From: CAVXYC01 sp046154735
Lineage (GTDB): Bacteria > Chloroflexota > UBA6077 > JACCZL01
NCBI GenBank assembly: GCA_046154735.1
Contig: JBJXFJ010000151.1
Coordinates: forward strand, 1 to 31,245
DNA length: 31,245 bases
Reading direction: 5' to 3'
In this document: positions 23,758-31,245 of the stretch, piece after piece
How the letters are laid out: every line of letters begins with the position of its first letter
How positions within the stretch are numbered: position 1 is the first letter of the stretch
The notes under the pieces: model-generated
Told to the model about the DNA's origin: nothing
Databases searched by the model: none
What the model saw: only the letters and a program-made list of their open reading frames with translations
Program-made: the position numbers and the translations under genes

Positions 23758-26516
23758 CGTAAGCGGCGCGGTCCGAGTATGGCCAGCACGATGAACAAGC
23801 CAAACGTGACCGCGGAGATTCCCGCGCCAAGCTTTAACGTCGCGGGATCGTACACGAATCGGACATCATGGCGCCCACCGGGCACCGCTACGGCGCGAAA
23901 GTGAATGTTTGCGCGGAGCAATGGTGCATGCTGACCATCGATCTCCACGAACCAACCCGGGAACCAGGGATCACTGAGCACGAGGAGGGCTGGTGCCAAC
24001 GTCTCCACGGTGAGAGCGACCTCCTCGGGCAGACTTCGAACGACGGTGACGCGGTCAGTCCCGGAGGGGGCTCCGAGCAGCGGTGTCTCCCCAGGAGTGA
24101 GAAACGTGGTCCTTGACGGATTCCAGTCTGGTTCAAACATCGCAACAATGGCCTCATCATCCGTCATCGGCACAGCATGGTGGGAAAGGTAGGCTCGCTC
24201 CAATCCGCCCTTGCGGCTGTAGATGCGAGCATCGCCGACATCCCTGATTTCCAGCGTTGGATCCAGCATGATCGGCTGGCGCTGGTCAAGTGAGCCCCCC
24301 ACAAGCGTTACCCCCGCGATGTACACCGTAGTCCCGGAAGACACATTGTGCAATTCAAGTTGCTCCACTGGACCACCGCCGAGTGGAATTTCCACCAGGA
24401 CCGTAGCTGGAGCCCCCGATGACGCTCTCCAGGGTGGCACCACCTTGCCCGTAGCCCGTCCCGCGGAGACCTCCGATACCAGTGGAGCGCCGACACCGGC
24501 CATGAGCGGGATAATGGTCTGCTGACCGTCGATTCTTCGGATATCGATCTCGAGAAACGGCTCGCCCACCAGAATTGCGCCATCGGCTACTCCAAGCAAC
24601 ATCATCAGCTTTGGGGCTGTCCACTCCGGAAGCTCGGAAATCACCTGCGATTGACCCGCCGGAATCCGAGCCGGTACCGCTCGGTCAAAGGCAACGCCAT
24701 CAATCTCCGTGTCCTTTTCAAATGATGCAATGATCGCCTCGACGGCGAAGAGATCCAGAGCTGAGGCTCTCGGAATCACATCCAACGAGCTAATCAGTAC
24801 GCCGTCCGGACGCACGTCGCCAAGCGGATGAAAGAGAGAAGCCGCCAGCACAAACCGTCGCAAGGGAAAGACGCCGCCATCGTAACCGTCAACGGATCGA
24901 AGCCGGTACAGGCTCGGTAGGTTCGGAGCTTGCACGTCAGCCCACTTGAACGCCGTGACAAGCTGATCAAAGGAGTATCCAGTGAGCTCAGGATAACGCG
25001 CACGTAACGCCCCGGTCATCGCCGGCTGATACCCATCTCCAGCAATACTCAGAATTCTCGACGACGGGGGCAGCGTCCTTAACGCTTGGACAGTGCTTGA
25101 CTCAGCGTTCCACGCGGCAAGCGGTACGGCATGGCTGAACGGAAGCTCCGTGCGGGCAACGAGCAGCTCACCGATCACCACCAAGAGCAACAGCGTTGAC
25201 GCGATGACTCCCCCTCGCGCGCGGGACATCAGCCAGACGAGGCCAACTCCAACAAGTAACGCTATCCAGGTCTGGACGGTCAGGGTTGGCACAGGATAGA
25301 TGGCGGCAACTTCGGGTAGTCCACCGGCCCACACGGCAAGTGCGATCGGCACGGCAGCAAGCAGAAGAGCGAGGATCCGTCGTGGCACTCTCTCCTGCCG
25401 GAGTCCATTCAAACTGAGCCCCGCCAGGACACTCACGCAAAAACTCCAAGGCAGCAGCCAACGGGCGGGAACGCGGAATGAATCCATGCCAGGAACCATG
25501 ACAAAGAGTGACTCGAACACGGCGCTGTTCTTACCCAGGGCAATAACCAGGCTCAGAGCGGCAGCGCCAATGAGCCAGCTCTGTCGGCCGGTCATCGCGG
25601 CTGATGCCCCGATGACCGCGAGAATCAGGCCGCTGGCGCCAACGAACCCCAGAAACTCGGTGCTGGGCGGGTTCTCACTGTATCCTGGGAGAAGCGCCAA
25701 CGGCAGAAGCTCCGGCGGCAGCGAGCTCGCTGTCGCCTCACCCAGCGACATTCCTCCCGAGCGAATCCCCATTCGTGTAGCTTCAAGCGTTGGGATGATC
25801 TGCACCATGCTAAGCCCCATCGCCAGAACGCCGGCCAGCACCAGGAGCAACGCTTGCCTCAGCCATCGCCCTGGATCACTTCCAGCGATCTCCCAGAGAA
25901 GCATCAGCCCCATCAGTACGAGCGTCATATAGGTGACCTGCGGATGCCCGGCGAGAAGCTGGAGTCCGAGCAGGAATGCCGTGGCAGATGCCCAACGCAC
26001 GCTGCTTCCAGTCACTCCGCGCTGCGCGGCGAGCAAAATGACCGGCAGTAGTGCCGCCGCCGAAAGCTGATTGAGATGGCCGCCCTGAGCCGTGATAGCA
26101 CCGCTGAGCATGTAGCACATGCCCGCAAGGAGAGCCGCGGCCCGCGTGGTCTGCAGCGCGCCTCGCAGAAAGCCAAACATGGCCCCGCCAGCAATCGCCG
26201 TATGCAGCACAAGATTCACCGTGTACGCGTACGGCGTTGGGAGCAGCAGGAAGATCCAGGTGCCGGGATAGAACACAGCCGACTGTGGATTTGCGAGGTG
26301 CGGAATGCCGGCAAACACGTACGGATTCCACAGGGGCAGTTGCCCCTCTAACAGCCGCGCGGCCGTGTATTCACGATTCGTGTAGAAGTAGACAAACGCG
26401 TCATAGTCGGCCAGAATGAGGCCCTGGTAGACCAGCTTCCAGTGCGCCATCGATGCGATGGTCACGTACGCCAGAATAGCTCCCAGATCCAGGAGCCCGC
26501 TTCGGATACGGCTCAT
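23745..26516 (-). CDS. YfhO-family large membrane protein
   Basis: A polytopic membrane protein of 923 residues from ATG 26516 (a TTG at 26552 could add 12). It has about a dozen helices in the first 470 residues, then a large extracytoplasmic beta-rich part and a final helix. YfhO signatures: the early loop EGQLPLWNPYVFAGIPHLAN with QSAVFYPGTWIFLLLP, GHPQVTYMTLVLM, PGMDSFRVPARWL, and near the C-terminus LVLSDPWFPGWFVEIDGQ with RANIHFRAVAVPGG. YfhO proteins in Firmicutes act in glycosylating envelope polymers and are thought to be GT-C-like transferases using polyprenyl-phosphate sugars. It follows a DPM-like GT2 and another GT-C-like protein on the same strand, consistent with a donor-plus-transferase module. 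Confidence 0.88.
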   Translation of the reverse strand: MSRIRSGLLDLGAILAYVTIASMAHWKLVYQGLILADYDAFVYFYTNREYTAARLLEGQLPLWNPYVFAGIPHLANPQSAVFYPGTWIFLLLPTPYAYTVNLVLHTAIAGGAMFGFLRGALQTTRAAALLAGMCYMLSGAITAQGGHLNQLSAAALLPVILLAAQRGVTGSSVRWASATAFLLGLQLLAGHPQVTYMTLVLMGLMLLWEIAGSDPGRWLRQALLLVLAGVLAMGLSMVQIIPTLEATRMGIRSGGMSLGEATASSLPPELLPLALLPGYSENPPSTEFLGFVGASGLILAVIGASAAMTGRQSWLIGAAALSLVIALGKNSAVFESLFVMVPGMDSFRVPARWLLPWSFCVSVLAGLSLNGLRQERVPRRILALLLAAVPIALAVWAGGLPEVAAIYPVPTLTVQTWIALLVGVGLVWLMSRARGGVIASTLLLLVVIGELLVARTELPFSHAVPLAAWNAESSTVQALRTLPPSSRILSIAGDGYQPAMTGALRARYPELTGYSFDQLVTAFKWADVQAPNLPSLYRLRSVDGYDGGVFPLRRFVLAASLFHPLGDVRPDGVLISSLDVIPRASALDLFAVEAIIASFEKDTEIDGVAFDRAVPARIPAGQSQVISELPEWTAPKLMMLLGVADGAILVGEPFLEIDIRRIDGQQTIIPLMAGVGAPLVSEVSAGRATGKVVPPWRASSGAPATVLVEIPLGGGPVEQLELHNVSSGTTVYIAGVTLVGGSLDQRQPIMLDPTLEIRDVGDARIYSRKGGLERAYLSHHAVPMTDDEAIVAMFEPDWNPSRTTFLTPGETPLLGAPSGTDRVTVVRSLPEEVALTVETLAPALLVLSDPWFPGWFVEIDGQHAPLLRANIHFRAVAVPGGRHDVRFVYDPATLKLGAGISAVTFGLFIVLAILGPRRLRWLP

Positions 26517-26603
26517 ATGAATGGGGACGCTACCAGATGTCCTCGCGACCAATCACGATGAGTGCTCCGCGAGGAAGCTGTCTCCTCGAGAGCACGCACC
26601 TGA

Positions 26604-27293
26604 TCAGTTGAAGAAACGATAGCGCAGCAGCGTTCCGAGCACCGTGACGGCGTCACGCCAGCCGATCTTCTTGCCCTCCCAGTACTCGCGACCGGCATAG
26701 GAGATCGGCACCTCGTAGATGCGGTACCCCAGCTTGAGTATCGAGGCCGTGATCTCAGGATCAAATCCCCATCGGTCTGACTTCAGCTTGACCTTACGAG
26801 CAATCTCGGATGTGAAGACCTTGTAGCACGTCTCCATATCGGTCAGTGTCGAGTCAAAGAGGATATTGGTGACCAGGGTCAGAAACTGGTTACCCACGCT
26901 GTGCCAGAAATACATGGCCTTATGCTCACCGAGGAAGCGTGAGCCATACACAACGTCAGCTTTGCCCGTCAGAATCGGCTTCAGTAGGATGGGATAATCG
27001 GCTGGATCGTACTCGAGATCCGCATCCTGAATGAGTAGGATATCGCCGGACGCCTGCCTCAAGCCTTCGCGCACGGCCGCGCCCTTGCCCTGATTGTACG
27101 GTTGCAGAAACAGCAGGATTTCACCCGCGTCCGCTCGTTGCCGCAAGATGTCGCGCGTGCCATCCGTTGAACCGTCATCAACAACGACGATTTCCTTCTC
27201 AATATCGTCCAGCGGCACCGCCTTCACTTGGTCCAGCAGCTTCTCCACGGTGTCGCGTTCGTTATAGGCTGGGATAACGATCGAGAGCTTCAG
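26604..27293 (-). CDS. GT2 glycosyltransferase, dolichyl/polyprenyl-phosphate mannose synthase-like
   Basis: A 229-residue enzyme without membrane helices, predicted to move a sugar (probably mannose) from a nucleotide donor to polyprenyl phosphate at the inner membrane face. Motifs: KLSIVIPAYNERDTVEKLL, VVVDDGSTDGT, NQGKGAAVREGL, the metal-binding QDADLEYDP, VVYGSRFLG, and the DMETCYKVF with WGFDPEIT signature of DPM1-type enzymes. The family begins exactly at the CTG codon at 27293. An AGGAGGAG ribosome site lies 5 bases upstream of it and no ATG, GTG or TTG is nearby, so a CTG start is proposed. The CTG overlaps the previous gene's stop as CTGA. The alternative ATG at 27341 has no ribosome site. 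Confidence 0.9.
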   Translation of the reverse strand: MKLSIVIPAYNERDTVEKLLDQVKAVPLDDIEKEIVVVDDGSTDGTRDILRQRADAGEILLFLQPYNQGKGAAVREGLRQASGDILLIQDADLEYDPADYPILLKPILTGKADVVYGSRFLGEHKAMYFWHSVGNQFLTLVTNILFDSTLTDMETCYKVFTSEIARKVKLKSDRWGFDPEITASILKLGYRIYEVPISYAGREYWEGKKIGWRDAVTVLGTLLRYRFFN

Positions 27294-28843
27294 GGGGACT
27301 CCTCCTGCGCATCGGGATCCGCACCCGGTGCAAAAATCCATTGCTCAACACCGCGGTGTTGCACAACTTCGTAGAGATAGTACGTGTGTCCGATGGTCTG
27401 AAGCACGGGCTCCGGGTAGAGCTGAGCATCCAGCACGATCCAGTTGAACCGGCGTGCCTCGATATCCGCCAGCAACCGCTCACCCTGCCAGTGACCACTC
27501 GCGTGGAGGTTACGGAGATGGGTCGCGTTGCCTACGATCTCGCGACCGCTTAGCAGCGCGTAGGTCGCGTCCTCCGCCAAGACGGGTCCCGGATTGTCAT
27601 CCAGGATGGTGATCAGGTCCCACCCGGGCAAGGCATCATCTGCCCGCGGAGTGGTGCCAAGCGCCTCAAACTGAATGCCTAGATCCGCCGATAAGCCGAC
27701 TGTTCGAGTGAACGGCTCATGAAGATAGAGCCCGCACTGCACGAGAAGCGTCAGTGACGCCACGAGCAATCCCGTTGGGCGGATTGACAAGGCGCTCAGG
27801 GCGCTGCCCACGAGCACGCACAATGCCACAATCAGCCCGAGGAAGTACGATTCACCAGCCCCCCATTTCCCAACACCGATGACCGTGGGGAGGCATGCCA
27901 ACGCGTAGAGCCAATAGCGATTGCTGGCAGATCGGCGTCCGGCCAAGAGCACAACCCCAATCAGCCCCGCGTGGATCAAGCTGAAATTCGTCCAGTAGGA
28001 AGTGGCTTGCCCCCAACCCCAGGGGTTGATATTCCCTTGCACGGTGTTAAGCCAGAACGCCCCACCGGAAATTCGCTCCAGCGCTGCCAGAACAAGGAGC
28101 CCAGCCATGCCCGTGACGACCATTACTGGGACAGCAAACCTGGGCCGCGTGATCAAACCGTAGCCGAACGCGGCCGCGAGCACCGGCGCCGCGGTGGGCT
28201 TGGTGAAAACGGCCACGGCAAGTAAGACTGCCCCACAAGCATAAGCCGCTCGACCGCGCGAGAAACACAAGATGACCCCCGCAAGAGAGAACAGCTCAGC
28301 CAACGCATTGACGCGAGCAAGAGGTGTGGTGTGATAGACGTAGGGGGACGCGAGATAGAGCAAGCCTGCAATGGCCGCGGCAATGATGGTGCCGCGCTCA
28401 CGAATGACCGCCACGCCAATGAGCAGCGCGGTGAGTAACGCCGCGGTTGCCGAGAGGAGTCGCCCTGCCGCCAGCGTGGGGCCCAGCATGGTGATGAGTG
28501 GCGTCAGCATCACCGAAAAGACTGGCGGGTAATTGGACGAGTAGTACGGCCACTCTTCGTTTGAGGTATAGATGCTGCGCCCTTGAGTCAGCAGCCAACC
28601 ACTGTTCACGTCATACCCCTCGCCTTGATCAAGATCGAATGGGTAGAGCGTGAGCCCAATCACGCGGCCGATGTAGGCAACCGCGTAAAGGGAAAGGAGG
28701 ACGAGTACGACCGATGAAACAACGCGAGCGCCCTCACGCGCGGCCGGGCTTTCCAGTCGGGCAGGTGCTACGCGAATGGTGCTAAGCGGAATTGAAGGTG
28801 TCGCGACAGTACGTGCCACAGCGCAGACGACTATACCCAACAA
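27290..28843 (-). CDS. GT-C-like integral membrane protein (glycosyltransferase family 39-type)
   Basis: A 517-residue protein with about ten membrane helices. After the first helix an acidic loop FDLDQGEGYDVNSGW is followed by YYSSNYPPVFSVMLTPL, a combination seen in GT-C sugar transferases. The C-terminal third (from about 400) is soluble and probably outside the membrane. The frame can start at TTG 28843 or GTG 28819; neither has a convincing ribosome site, and a TATAGT box lies at the very start of the longer version, which would favour the shorter. It leads the minus-strand run GT-C, GT2, YfhO, scpB. The acceptor is unknown. Because its stop overlaps the GT2 start, the two probably work together. 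Confidence 0.78.
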   Translation of the reverse strand: MLGIVVCAVARTVATPSIPLSTIRVAPARLESPAAREGARVVSSVVLVLLSLYAVAYIGRVIGLTLYPFDLDQGEGYDVNSGWLLTQGRSIYTSNEEWPYYSSNYPPVFSVMLTPLITMLGPTLAAGRLLSATAALLTALLIGVAVIRERGTIIAAAIAGLLYLASPYVYHTTPLARVNALAELFSLAGVILCFSRGRAAYACGAVLLAVAVFTKPTAAPVLAAAFGYGLITRPRFAVPVMVVTGMAGLLVLAALERISGGAFWLNTVQGNINPWGWGQATSYWTNFSLIHAGLIGVVLLAGRRSASNRYWLYALACLPTVIGVGKWGAGESYFLGLIVALCVLVGSALSALSIRPTGLLVASLTLLVQCGLYLHEPFTRTVGLSADLGIQFEALGTTPRADDALPGWDLITILDDNPGPVLAEDATYALLSGREIVGNATHLRNLHASGHWQGERLLADIEARRFNWIVLDAQLYPEPVLQTIGHTYYLYEVVQHRGVEQWIFAPGADPDAQEESP

Positions 28844-29033
28844 TCAGGTTCAGCGGCGTGTCATCTCACTGGGAACACGGTCACATCCATAAGCGGAGGA
28901 GTAGCTCGTGTGCTCCCAGGGCCGCGGAAGATGGCTCACGGTCAAGCTACCCAGTATCTCTCACCATAGGTCTTGACTCGCCGACTCCCACAGCCCACTC
29001 GGTCGAGCTCGAACGGCACAGAGAGAGCAACGT

Positions 29034-31208
29034 CTACTCTTCGTCATCTGCACTCGGGCGCACTTCTCGTGATTTGCCGTCCGACGAAGCCGCCACAATG
29101 CCCCGCTCTTCCAGAAGATCAACCAACCGCGCCGCTCGTGGGTAACCGATGCCGAGGCGACGCTGGAGCAGCGAGATAGAGATCTTCTGGTATTGGGAGG
29201 CCACCTCTAACGCGCGCTCGTACATCTCATCCGTGGTGTCTTCCGGCTCTGGCTGACCGAGCTTCTGGAGCTCCTGAACCTCATCCGACGTAAAGCGGGG
29301 CATGCCCTGAATTCGCCAGTGCTTCACCAGTGACTGAATCTCATCATCCGACACATAGGCGCCCTGGACACGGATTGGCTTCCCCTGGTCCTGCGGCATG
29401 AACAACGCATCACCACGCCCTAGCAGCTTCTCCGCTCCGCCCATATCCAGAATCACCCGCGAGTCAACCTGAGAGGTTACCGCGAAGGCAACGCGGGTGG
29501 GGAAATTTGCCTTGATCAGCCCCGTGAGCACATCCACGGAGGGTCGCTGGGTGGCCACCACCAGATGAATGCCAGTTGCCCGCGCGAGCTGAGCCAGGCG
29601 ACAAAGGCTCTTCTCCACTTCATCCGGCGCGGTCATCATCATGTCGGCCAATTCGTCGATGACCACCACAAGATAGGGCATCTTTTTCTTCGTCGGGTCC
29701 TCGGCGATCTTTGTGTTATAGGTGTCGATGTTGCGGGCGGCGTGCTCCACAAAAATGGCGTAACGCCGCTCCATCTCTCGAACAACCCATTTGAGCGCCC
29801 CCACTACGCGCTCCATATCGGTCACCACGGGCATCCGCAGGTGCGGAATGCCGTTAAATCCGACGAGCTCCACCATCTTCGGATCGATCATCACGAAATT
29901 CAGCTCATCCGGTGATGACTGATAAATAAGCGAGGCGATGATCGAGTTGATGCAGACGCTCTTACCCGCGCCGGTGGCACCGGCGATGAGCAGATGGGGC
30001 ATCTTTCCGAGATCACCCACGATGGGCTTTCCGGTCACGTCCTGCCCCAGCGCCAGGCGTAGCCGAGACTTCTGATTGACAAACTGCGGGGCCTCAAAGA
30101 TATCGCGGATATTGACTGAGGAGACCGTTGCGTTCGGCGCCTCAATGCCAACCATGCGCTTGCCAGGCACCGGCGCCTCGAGCCGAATCGGCGAGGCGCC
30201 CATCCGGAGTGCGAGATCATTGCCGCGAGCGAGAATCCGATTCACCGCCACGCCCGGCGCCGGCTCCAAGCCAAACTGCGTGACCGTTGGCCCCTGATGC
30301 ACCTCAACGACTTTCGCCTCGATATTGAAACTCAACAGCGTTTCTTCGATGATCCGGGCACGCTCCCGGATCTCAACCTCTGAGAGAACGCCGCCCTTGG
30401 ACGGTTGAAACAGACTGATTGGGGGCAGCTTCCAGACGCCGGGGGGAGCTGGTTCAGTCAACTCATCCAGAACGGGCTCAATGACCTCGGCAATCGGTTC
30501 TGGCGGAGGAACCGGAATCGTGGCCGCGCGCAGGAGTGCCGCTGGGATGCGCAGCCCTTTTGTCCGAGAGCCGTGAATCTCCAACTTGGGGCGTTCCATT
30601 CGTTTCCGAACGAGGCCGTACCCCCAGCGCGAAACACAACTTGTGGCGAACCAGAAACCCCGCGCAGCTCGCGCGCCGGACCGGAACGTCACTTCCGCCA
30701 GGAGCGCCATGAACCGCGCCACATTCGCTGTCTGCTTGTCCAGCGCCAGCACCGTTCCGAGCGCCAGGCTTCCTAACAAAACGGTGGTTGCCCCGGCGAC
30801 CCCGAGTACCTCTACAAATCCAACTTGAAGGGCGTAGCCAAACTGGCCGCCCCCGCTGTGAGCCGCTGCCCGCATTGCGGGATCGGGATCGCCCCAGGGA
30901 ACGATATGAGCCAAGCCGATGCAGGCGAGCGACGCAAGGATACCGCCCACAATTCGACTACGAGGAAGTTGAGCTTTGGCGTGTACCCCTTGCCACAGGC
31001 GGAGCGCGGAGACCAGGAGCATCCAGCCCGGGGCTAGCGGCGCGCACCAGCCAAGGTACTTGGTGAGTGCAAAGTGCAACGGTGCCGTAAGCGAGCCGTC
31101 AGGAAAAACGAGCGACACGGAAGAGAGAAGCCCGAGAAGAAACAACGAGCCCACCAGAATATCGCGCGCAACGGCTGGCTGCCAGAGCCAGGATGGGAGC
31201 CGAACCAA
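29034..31208 (-). CDS. ftsK: DNA translocase FtsK/SpoIIIE
   Basis: A septal, membrane-bound ATPase that pumps chromosomal DNA during division; 724 residues as drawn. The N-terminal part has four membrane helices (within about 15-155). A short linker (PVPPPEPIAEVIEPVLDEL) replaces the very long linker of E. coli FtsK, so the layout is SpoIIIE-like. The alpha/beta motor has Walker A G410-ATGAGKS and Walker B LVVVIDELAD (about 513-521), plus ATQRPSVDVLTGLIKANFPTRVAF. The C-terminal gamma winged helix, SISLLQRRLGIGYPRAARLVDLLEERGIV, reads KOPS/SRS DNA sequences. The start drawn is TTG at 31208, and the frame stays open to the right edge, so the true start may lie outside the window. Confidence 0.95.
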   Translation of the reverse strand: MVRLPSWLWQPAVARDILVGSLFLLGLLSSVSLVFPDGSLTAPLHFALTKYLGWCAPLAPGWMLLVSALRLWQGVHAKAQLPRSRIVGGILASLACIGLAHIVPWGDPDPAMRAAAHSGGGQFGYALQVGFVEVLGVAGATTVLLGSLALGTVLALDKQTANVARFMALLAEVTFRSGARAARGFWFATSCVSRWGYGLVRKRMERPKLEIHGSRTKGLRIPAALLRAATIPVPPPEPIAEVIEPVLDELTEPAPPGVWKLPPISLFQPSKGGVLSEVEIRERARIIEETLLSFNIEAKVVEVHQGPTVTQFGLEPAPGVAVNRILARGNDLALRMGASPIRLEAPVPGKRMVGIEAPNATVSSVNIRDIFEAPQFVNQKSRLRLALGQDVTGKPIVGDLGKMPHLLIAGATGAGKSVCINSIIASLIYQSSPDELNFVMIDPKMVELVGFNGIPHLRMPVVTDMERVVGALKWVVREMERRYAIFVEHAARNIDTYNTKIAEDPTKKKMPYLVVVIDELADMMMTAPDEVEKSLCRLAQLARATGIHLVVATQRPSVDVLTGLIKANFPTRVAFAVTSQVDSRVILDMGGAEKLLGRGDALFMPQDQGKPIRVQGAYVSDDEIQSLVKHWRIQGMPRFTSDEVQELQKLGQPEPEDTTDEMYERALEVASQYQKISISLLQRRLGIGYPRAARLVDLLEERGIVAASSDGKSREVRPSADDEE

Positions 31209-31245
31209 TGGCGCCTGAGCATGTGCGGCGCGGGGTCGACGACTG

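Overview
The window looks like a GC-rich chromosome segment from a Chloroflexota-type bacterium (SAR202 or Dehalococcoidia-like lineages are possible). This is an inference from gene content: an rplU-rpmA-rpmE-DUF1385 block, actinobacterial-style phosphoinositide glycolipid genes without LPS genes, several YfhO/GT-C membrane proteins, and paralogous Rieske oxygenases beside a luciferase-like monooxygenase. No phage, IS element, CRISPR array or rRNA was seen. One tRNA-Arg(CCG) is present.

Layout. 1-2234 (minus): an oligopeptide/nickel-type ABC importer, with two permeases followed by the start of a substrate-binding lipoprotein cut by the left edge. 2526-6481: an oxidative catabolic locus, with one Rieske oxygenase (minus) facing away from an LLM flavin/F420 monooxygenase and a second Rieske oxygenase (both plus). 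6741-7991: a lone membrane-anchored FecR-domain protein. 8032-10245 (minus): the bifunctional (p)ppGpp enzyme. 10558-12793 (minus): a GT-C glycosyltransferase and a small two-helix coiled-coil membrane protein, then tRNA-Arg. 13052-16675 (minus): two LpxL/PatA-type acyltransferases, a PimA-like mannosyltransferase and a CDP-alcohol phosphatidyltransferase, together resembling the mycobacterial phosphatidylinositol mannoside (PIM) locus.

16951-20873 (plus): prfB with a programmed +1 frameshift, then hisH-hisA-hisF-hisIE tightly packed or overlapping. 21180-22950 (minus): rplU, rpmA, rpmE and a DUF1385 membrane protein. 23167-28843 (minus): a GT-C-like membrane protein, a DPM-type GT2 that appears to start at CTG, a YfhO-family membrane protein and scpB. 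29034 to the right edge (minus): FtsK/SpoIIIE.

How the parts fit. The PIM-like cluster, the polyprenyl-phosphate-sugar-synthase-like GT2 and the three large GT-C/YfhO membrane proteins together suggest a phosphoinositide-anchored, mannosylated and acylated glycolipid or lipoglycan in a monoderm envelope. This is the most interesting system in the window. One of the two acyltransferases has lost the acidic residue of the HX4D catalytic motif. The left end is an accessory region where an ABC importer sits beside an oxygenase set with no reductase in view. Intergenic spaces carry REP-like palindromes that share a GGAGTGCGGCG-type core.
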